DNA of 9,769 nt from CAZOWW01 sp964583765 (GTDB taxonomy: Bacteria; Actinomycetota; Actinomycetes; Actinomycetales; Kineosporiaceae): the NCBI GenBank assembly GCA_964583765.1, contig CAZOWW010000167.1, positions 1 to 9,769 on the forward strand, given 5' to 3'. Positions 6,233 to 9,769 of this stretch are shown piece by piece. The stretch's first letter is position 1, and every line of letters begins with the position of its first letter. Made by a program: the position numbers and the translations under genes. Below the pieces are notes generated by a model. That model did no database searches, was not told the origin of the DNA, and saw nothing but the letters and a program-made list of their open reading frames with translations.

Positions 6233-6823
6233 ATGGCGACGAAGACTGTCGAGACGACGTCCGAGACCACCGAGCGCGTCCGGCCCCGGTTGAAGCAGCG
6301 GTACGCCGACGAGATCGGCCCGGCCATGCTCAAGCAGTTCGCCTACGCCAATGTCATGCAGACGCCGCGCCTGGTCAAGGTCGTCGTCAACATGGGTGTG
6401 GGCGAGGCCGCGCGCGACTCGAAGCTGATCGAGGGTGCCCTCAAGGACCTCACCGCGATCACCGGGCAGAAGCCGCAGATCACCAAGGCCCGCAAGTCGA
6501 TCGCCCAGTTCAAGCTCCGCGAGGGCATGCCGATCGGCGCCCACGTGACGCTGCGGGGCGACCGCATGTGGGAGTTCCTGGACCGGCTGCTGAGCTTGGC
6601 GCTGCCGCGTATCCGTGACTTCCGTGGTCTGTCCGCCAAGCAGTTCGACGGTCGTGGCAACTACACCTTCGGTCTCACGGAGCAGTCGATGTTCCACGAG
6701 ATCGACCAGGACCGGATCGACCGCGTGCGTGGTATGGACATCACGGTGGTCACCACCGCGACGACCGATGACGAGGGACGGGCGCTGCTTCGCCACCTCG
6801 GCTTCCCGTTCAAGGAGAACTGA
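6233..6823 (+). CDS. rplE: 50S ribosomal protein L5
   Basis: The product is 196 aa. L5 binds 5S rRNA together with L18 and contacts P-site tRNA and S13 through bridge B1b. The first 16 residues are a Thr/Glu-rich extension. The core starts at RPRLKQRYADEIGPAMLKQF and includes MQTPRLVKVVVNMGVGEAAR, ITGQKPQITKARKSIAQFKL, REGMPIGAHVTLRGDRMWEF and the C-terminal VTTATTDDEGRALLRHLGFP. No disruption is visible. The ATG at 6233 is 1 nt after the rplX stop, with AAGGA at 6220-6224. The gene lies between rplX and rpsN as in the classical spc order. Confidence 0.98.
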   Translation: MATKTVETTSETTERVRPRLKQRYADEIGPAMLKQFAYANVMQTPRLVKVVVNMGVGEAARDSKLIEGALKDLTAITGQKPQITKARKSIAQFKLREGMPIGAHVTLRGDRMWEFLDRLLSLALPRIRDFRGLSAKQFDGRGNYTFGLTEQSMFHEIDQDRIDRVRGMDITVVTTATTDDEGRALLRHLGFPFKEN

Positions 6824-6824
6824 C

Positions 6825-7010
6825 GTGGCCAAGACCGCACTGATCAACAAGGCCAACGCGAAGCCGAAGTTCGCGGTGCGCGGCTACACCCGCTGCCAGC
6901 GGTGCGGCCGCCCGCACTCGGTCTACAAGAAGTTCGGGCTGTGCCGGGTGTGCCTTCGCGAGATGGCGCACCGGGGTGAGCTGCCGGGTATCACGAAGAG
7001 CAGCTGGTGA
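6825..7010 (+). CDS. rpsN: 30S ribosomal protein S14, zinc-binding (C+) type
   Basis: The product is 61 aa, the short zinc form of S14 (often called rpsZ or rpsN type Z). S14 sits in the 30S head with S3 and S10. Four cysteines in CQRC (24-27) and CRVC (40-43) form the zinc site. The rest is typical: MAKTALINKANAKPKFAVRG, then HSVYKKFGLCRVCLREMAHR and the end GELPGITKSSW. The start is GTG 6825, with AAGGAG at 6812-6817 inside rplE. The TGA at 7008-7010 overlaps an alternative GTG start of the following unknown ORF. In zinc-limited actinobacteria this form can be replaced by a cysteine-free paralogue encoded elsewhere; none is present here. Confidence 0.98.
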   Translation: MAKTALINKANAKPKFAVRGYTRCQRCGRPHSVYKKFGLCRVCLREMAHRGELPGITKSSW

Positions 7011-7022
7011 GCCCGATGACGA
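7010..7022 (+). repeat. 13-nt direct repeat, left copy, flanking the unknown ORF
   Basis: AGCCCGATGACGA occurs here and again at 7198-7210, 188 nt apart and in the same orientation. This copy begins at the last base of the rpsN stop and contains the ATG start of the unknown ORF. The identity stops at once on both sides (7009 G against 7197 A; 7023 C against 7211 T). Confidence 0.8.
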
Positions 7023-7207
7023 CCCTCGAGATGGTGCAACTGCGGTCCATGATGCCGCCCTCGGGTCTGTTGACCCTGCGGCACGCGATTCCGCCGTACA
7101 AGCAGTTCCCTCTGGAAGACACGACGCCGCAGGTCCCGCAGGCGCTGGACGAGAAGTCCACCGCCGCGCAGGAAACCACGGTGGGGAAGGGCGGAGAAGC
7201 CCGATGA
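7016..7207 (+). CDS. Unknown small protein encoded between rpsN and rpsH
   Basis: This 63-aa ORF runs from ATG 7016; a GTG at 7007 overlapping the rpsN stop would give 66 aa. I do not recognise it. The protein starts MTTLEMVQLRSMMPPSGLLT, contains HAIPPYKQFPLE, and ends in a polar stretch with GKGGEAR. It has no cysteines and no membrane segment, is Met/Pro-rich at the N-terminus, and is probably partly disordered. Coding support, counted by hand over the 66 codons, is G/C of about 65%, 48% and 86% at positions 1, 2 and 3, a normal high-GC gene pattern. GGTGA (7006-7010) suits ATG 7016. The stop overlaps the rpsH ATG (ATGA, 7204-7207), and the rpsH Shine-Dalgarno lies inside this ORF. A 13-nt direct repeat brackets the segment. 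It could be a real ribosome-linked small protein, or a leader/spacer translated for coupling. Confidence 0.6.
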   Translation: MTTLEMVQLRSMMPPSGLLTLRHAIPPYKQFPLEDTTPQVPQALDEKSTAAQETTVGKGGEAR

Positions 7208-7210
7208 CGA
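7198..7210 (+). repeat. 13-nt direct repeat, right copy, containing the rpsH start codon
   Basis: This is the second copy of AGCCCGATGACGA. It contains the rpsH ATG at 7204-7206 and the TGA of the unknown ORF. Collapsing the two copies into one would place rpsH 5 nt after the rpsN stop, an ordinary spc-operon junction. The 188-nt interval therefore looks like an insert with a duplicated edge. A shared translation-start motif arising by chance is the alternative. Confidence 0.8.
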
Positions 7211-7602
7211 TGACCGACCCGATTGCAGACTTCCTCACGCGTCTGCGCAACGCGAACTCCGCGTACCACGACTCGGTGAGCGCGCCGTACAGCAAGCTCA
7301 AGGCGAACATTGCCGAGATCCTCAAGCAGGAGGGCTACATCGCCGGCTATGCCGTCGAGGACGCCGAGGTGGGCAAGACCCTCACGGTGAGCCTGAAGTT
7401 CGGGCCGAACCGGGAGCGCTCGATCGCGGGTCTGCGCCGCGTGAGCAAGCCCGGCCTGCGCGTGTACGCGAAGGCGACCAACCTGCCGCGCGTCCTGGGT
7501 GGACTGGGGGTCGCGATCCTGTCGACGTCCTCCGGGCTGCTCACCGACCGGCAGGCCACCAAGAAGGGCGTGGGTGGGGAAGTCCTCGCCTACGTCTGGT
7601 GA
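7204..7602 (+). CDS. rpsH: 30S ribosomal protein S8
   Basis: The product is 132 aa, the normal S8 length. S8 binds the central domain of 16S rRNA and in E. coli also represses the spc operon by binding its mRNA. The N-terminus MTMTDPIADFLTRLRNANSA is exact for actinobacteria. The C-terminal signature is present as LPRVLGGLGVAILSTSSGLL, followed by GVGGEVLAYVW. The frame is open upstream to about 6976, but ATG 7204 gives the family start and has GGAG at 7193-7196 (7 nt spacing). The start overlaps the stop of the unknown ORF by 4 nt, so S8 synthesis may be coupled to translation of that ORF. Confidence 0.97.
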   Translation: MTMTDPIADFLTRLRNANSAYHDSVSAPYSKLKANIAEILKQEGYIAGYAVEDAEVGKTLTVSLKFGPNRERSIAGLRRVSKPGLRVYAKATNLPRVLGGLGVAILSTSSGLLTDRQATKKGVGGEVLAYVW

Positions 7603-7618
7603 GGCGAGGGAGGAGAGC

Positions 7619-8161
7619 ATGTCTCGCATCGGCAAGCTGCCCATCGCCGTCCCGTCCGGGGTGGACGTCGCGATCGACGGTCGCGACGTCACCGTCAAGG
7701 GCCCTAAGGGCTCGCTGACCCTGGCGGTCGCGGCCCCCATCGAGGTGAACCGGGCCGAGGACGGCACCCTGAAAGTCATCCGGCCGGACGACGAGCGCTC
7801 CTCGCGCGCGTTGCACGGGCTCACCCGCACGCTGATCGCCAACATGGTGACCGGCGTGACCCAGGGGTACGAGAAGAAGCTGGAGATCGTCGGCACCGGG
7901 TACCGCGTGGTGGCCAAGGGGGCGAACCTGGAGTTCGCTCTGGGCTTCAGCCACCCGGTCCTCGTGGAGCCCCCCGAGGGCGTGACCTTCACGGTCGAGG
8001 CCCCGACCCGGTTCTCGGTGTCGGGCATCGACAAGCAGAAGGTCGGCGAGGTGGCCGCGAATCTGCGCAAGCTGCGGAAGCCCGACCCGTACAAGGGCAA
8101 GGGTGTCCGGTACGCCGGCGAGCAGATCAAGCGCAAGGTCGGGAAGGCTGGGAAGAGGTAA
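7619..8161 (+). CDS. rplF: 50S ribosomal protein L6
   Basis: The product is 180 aa, typical for L6, which lies at the base of the L7/L12 stalk near the sarcin-ricin loop. It starts MSRIGKLPIAVPSGVDVAID and has two similar alpha/beta domains. The first includes VTVKGPKGSLTLAV and the second IVGTGYRVVAKGANLEFALG. The L6 signature PDPYKGKGVRYAGEQIKRK is near the C-terminus. The frame is open back to 7499, but ATG 7619 is the family start and follows a strong GGGAGG at 7608-7613, 16 nt after rpsH. The stop TAA overlaps the rplR start by 1 nt (TAATG). Confidence 0.98.
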   Translation: MSRIGKLPIAVPSGVDVAIDGRDVTVKGPKGSLTLAVAAPIEVNRAEDGTLKVIRPDDERSSRALHGLTRTLIANMVTGVTQGYEKKLEIVGTGYRVVAKGANLEFALGFSHPVLVEPPEGVTFTVEAPTRFSVSGIDKQKVGEVAANLRKLRKPDPYKGKGVRYAGEQIKRKVGKAGKR

Positions 8162-8550
8162 TGACGATCGGTGTCAAGCGCAGCGGTGGCGGCGCGGGCA
8201 AGGGCACGTCCCCTGCCCGGACGCGGCGGCACCTGCGGGTGCGCAAGAAGGTCGTCGGCACGACGGAACGCCCCCGACTGGTCGTGACGCGGTCGGCTCG
8301 GCACGTCGTCGCCCAGATCGTGGACGACACGGTCGGCAAGACGTTGGCCTCCGCCTCGAGCCTGGAGAGCGACCTGCGGGCGCTGACCGGCGACAAGACC
8401 GCCAAGGCGCGTCGGGTCGGCGAACTCGTGGCCGAGCGGGCCAAGGCCGCCGGCGTGGTGTCCGTGGTCTTCGACCGTGGTGGCAACAAGTACCACGGCC
8501 GGGTCGCGGCGATCGCCGACGGTGCTCGCGAGGGCGGGCTGGCGCTGTGA
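8161..8550 (+). CDS. rplR: 50S ribosomal protein L18
   Basis: The product is 129 aa. L18 binds 5S rRNA with L5 and joins it to the 50S central protuberance. It has a basic, Gly-rich N-terminus (KRSGGGAGKGTSPARTRRHL). The core follows with RVRKKVVGTTERPRLVVTRS, VVAQIVDDTVGKTLASAS, VGELVAERAKAAGVVSVVFD and the signature RGGNKYHGRVAAIADGAREG, ending in GLAL. The ATG at 8161 overlaps the rplF stop, with a purine-rich GGGAAGAGG just upstream. The 70 nt to rpsE hold a short open frame with overlaps at both ends, described separately. Confidence 0.98.
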   Translation: MTIGVKRSGGGAGKGTSPARTRRHLRVRKKVVGTTERPRLVVTRSARHVVAQIVDDTVGKTLASASSLESDLRALTGDKTAKARRVGELVAERAKAAGVVSVVFDRGGNKYHGRVAAIADGAREGGLAL

Positions 8551-8621
8551 CCGGTGTGCTGAGCGTGATGGCCGGGCTGCCCGAGCAGGCCGGCGACGAG
8601 CGAGAGAGAAGGAACGCCTGA
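8547..8621 (+). other. 24-codon mini-ORF bridging rplR and rpsE
   Basis: GTG 8547 overlaps the rplR TGA (GTGA). The frame runs 24 codons (VTGVLSVMAGLPEQAGDERE, then RRNA) and stops at TGA 8619-8621, sharing one base with the rpsE ATG (TGATG). An internal ATG at 8568 would give 17 residues. Third positions are mostly G/C, but AGA and AGG codons near the end simply spell the rpsE Shine-Dalgarno. It may let ribosomes travel from rplR to rpsE without release, or be an open frame by chance in GC-rich DNA. A functional peptide is not claimed. Confidence 0.25.
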
Positions 8622-9247
8622 TGGCTGGACCCCAGCGCCGCGGAGGGACCGGCGCCGGCACCGGTGAGAACAGCGGGCGCCGGGACCGCCGTGACCGCGA
8701 CAACCGGCGCGACCGGGACGGCGGCGCCGAGAAGACCGCGTTCGTCGAGCGTGTCGTCGCCATCAACCGCGTGGCCAAGGTCGTCAAGGGTGGTCGTCGC
8801 TTCAGCTTCACCGCGCTCGTCGTGGTGGGTGACGGCGATGGGACCGTGGGTGTCGGCTACGGCAAGGCCAAGGAGGTGCCCGCGGCCATCGCCAAGGGCG
8901 TCGAGGAGGCCAAGAAGCACTTCTTCAAGGTCCCGCGGCTGCAGGGCACCATCCCTCACCCCATCCAGGGCGAGGACTCGGCCGGCGTGGTGCTGCTGCG
9001 TCCGGCGTCGCCCGGTACCGGTGTGATCGCCGGTGGGCCGGTGCGTGCGGTGCTGGAGTGCGCGGGCGTGAAGGACGTGCTCAGCAAGTCGCTCGGCTCG
9101 GACAACGCGATCAACGTCGTGCACGCCACGGTGGCTGCGCTGCGCGGGCTGGAGTGGCCGGAGGCGGTCGCAGCGCGTCGTGGCCTGCCGATCGAGGACG
9201 TCGCGCCGGCAGCGCTGCTGCGGGCCCGAGCAGGAACGGCGAGCTGA
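8621..9247 (+). CDS. rpsE: 30S ribosomal protein S5 with Arg/Asp-rich N-terminal extension
   Basis: The product is 208 aa. S5 lies at the mRNA entry and decoding region and affects accuracy; its loop near KGGRRF is where spectinomycin-resistance changes occur in E. coli, and it looks intact here. The first 36 or so residues are low-complexity (RRDRRDRDNRRDRDGG), common in actinobacteria. The S5 core follows: RVVAINRVAKVVKGGRRFSF, TALVVVGDGDGTVGVGYGKA, KEVPAAIAKGVEEAKK, then LLRPASPGTGVIAGGPVRAV and LECAGVKDVLSKSLGSDNAI. The C-terminus is an Ala/Arg tail. The frame is open to 8477, but ATG 8621 has AAGGA at 8609-8613. The stop overlaps the rpmD start (TGATG). Confidence 0.97.
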   Translation: MAGPQRRGGTGAGTGENSGRRDRRDRDNRRDRDGGAEKTAFVERVVAINRVAKVVKGGRRFSFTALVVVGDGDGTVGVGYGKAKEVPAAIAKGVEEAKKHFFKVPRLQGTIPHPIQGEDSAGVVLLRPASPGTGVIAGGPVRAVLECAGVKDVLSKSLGSDNAINVVHATVAALRGLEWPEAVAARRGLPIEDVAPAALLRARAGTAS

Positions 9248-9429
9248 TGGCACGCTTGAAGATCACTCAGACCAAGTCGGAGATCGGCGGCAAGCAGAAC
9301 CAGCGGGAGACGCTGCGCACGCTCGGTCTCAAGGGCATCCGGGACACCGTGGTGCGCGAGGACCGTCCCGAGGTCCGGGGCATGGTCCGCACCGTGCGCC
9401 ACCTGGTGATCGTGGAGGAGGTGGACTGA
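9247..9429 (+). CDS. rpmD: 50S ribosomal protein L30
   Basis: The product is 60 aa, standard for L30, a small protein on the 50S surface near domain II of 23S rRNA. It shows MARLKITQTKSEIGGKQNQR, ETLRTLGLKGIRDTVVREDR and PEVRGMVRTVRHLVIVEEVD, which is complete for the family. The ATG at 9247 overlaps the rpsE TGA by 1 nt, with AGGAA at 9232-9236. Its stop is 1 nt from rplO. rpmD is missing from some bacterial lineages but is intact here. Confidence 0.97.
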   Translation: MARLKITQTKSEIGGKQNQRETLRTLGLKGIRDTVVREDRPEVRGMVRTVRHLVIVEEVD

Positions 9430-9430
9430 C

Positions 9431-9769
9431 ATGGCCGACGAGAAGCTGCTGAAGGTGCACCACCTGCGCCCGGCGCCCGGAGCCCACAAGCCGAAGGCCC
9501 GCGTGGGTCGCGGTGAGGGCAGCAAGGGCAAGACCGCGGGTCGCGGCACCAAGGGCACCAAGGCCCGGTACCAGGTGTCGGCCGCCTTCGAGGGCGGTCA
9601 GATGCCGTTGCACATGCGGCTCCCCAAGCTGCGTGGTTTCAAGAACCCCTTCCGGGTGGAGTACCAGGTCGTGAACCTCGACCGGGTCTCCGAGCTCTTC
9701 CCCGAGGGCGGGGCAGTGACGGTCGAGGACCTGGTCGCCCGGGGCGCGGTGCGCGCCGGGTCGCCGGTG
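9431..9769 (+). CDS. rplO: 50S ribosomal protein L15, N-terminal part (3' truncated by window edge)
   Basis: The first 113 codons are present and the frame is open to the window end. L15 is a late-assembly 50S protein that contacts 23S rRNA through a long glycine- and lysine-rich N-terminal tail. That tail is visible as GRGEGSKGKTAGRGTKGTKA, followed by FEGGQMPLHMRLPKLRGFKN and the start of the globular domain (VNLDRVSELFPEG, VTVEDLVARG). About 35 more residues would be expected beyond the edge. The ATG at 9431 follows the rpmD stop by 1 nt, with GGAGGAGG at 9414-9421. secY normally follows in this cluster but is outside the window. Confidence 0.96.
   Translation, partial: MADEKLLKVHHLRPAPGAHKPKARVGRGEGSKGKTAGRGTKGTKARYQVSAAFEGGQMPLHMRLPKLRGFKNPFRVEYQVVNLDRVSELFPEGGAVTVEDLVARGAVRAGSPV

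Noticed and set aside
6976..7203. N-terminal extension of S8 reading through the extra segment in the rpsH frame
   Set aside because: The frame is open but gives a non-conserved Arg/Ala/Gly-rich stretch. The S8 family start MTMTDPIADFL at 7204 has its own Shine-Dalgarno, and codon-position bias in the segment favours the frame of the separate small ORF.
6991..8811. 606-codon open frame on the minus strand across rpsN–rpsE
   Set aside because: It is antisense to five strongly conserved ribosomal genes. Long antisense frames are expected where codon third positions are nearly all G/C, and the predicted protein is low-complexity with no recognisable family.

Overview
This window is part of the conserved S10–spc ribosomal-protein gene cluster of a high-GC Gram-positive bacterium (Actinomycetota). 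All recognisable genes lie on the + strand in the canonical order: (rpsJ)–rplC–rplD–rplW–rplB–rpsS–rplV–rpsC–rplP–rpmC–rpsQ, then rplN–rplX–rplE–rpsN–[small ORF]–rpsH–rplF–rplR–rpsE–rpmD–(rplO). rpsJ is cut by the left edge and rplO by the right edge. The actinobacterial assignment rests on high GC with strong third-position G/C, frequent GTG starts (rplW, rpsC, rplP, rplN, rpsN), the basic or disordered C-terminal tails of S3 and L22, the RD-rich N-terminus of S5, and the L3 GSIGACATPGRVFKG segment. I cannot fix the family; a Pseudonocardiales-like actinomycete is only a guess.

Layout: positions 3-5377 are the S10-type half, encoding S10, L3, L4, L23, L2, S19, L22, S3, L16, L29 and S17. Genes are tightly packed, often with 1-4 nt overlaps (rplD/rplW GTGA, rplV/rpsC TAGTG, rplP/rpmC TGATG), so the half is probably one transcript with translational coupling. 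The 97-nt gap after rpsQ (5378-5474) is the longest gap without a convincing protein gene. It holds a 13-bp, 3-nt-loop hairpin and then a strong Shine-Dalgarno with a 7-codon mini-ORF whose stop overlaps the rplN start. This is the classical S10/spc operon boundary. Positions 5475-9769 are the spc-type half, encoding L14, L24, L5, S14 (zinc type), S8, L6, L18, S5, L30 and L15.

The main departure from the textbook operon is between rpsN and rpsH. There a 188-nt segment carries an unrecognised 63-66 codon ORF (7007 or 7016 to 7207). It has normal high-GC codon-position bias and is joined to both neighbours by overlaps. A perfect 13-nt direct repeat (7010-7022 and 7198-7210) brackets it, so collapsing the repeat would restore an ordinary rpsN–rpsH junction. 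It is the best candidate here for something undescribed. Secondary oddities are a 13-residue insertion in the KOW motif of L24, a 24-codon mini-ORF bridging rplR and rpsE, and a small UNCG-capped hairpin at the rplW stop.

The products work together as ribosome components. Apart from the unknown ORF, no mobile element, CRISPR array, tRNA/rRNA gene or accessory defence gene is visible.
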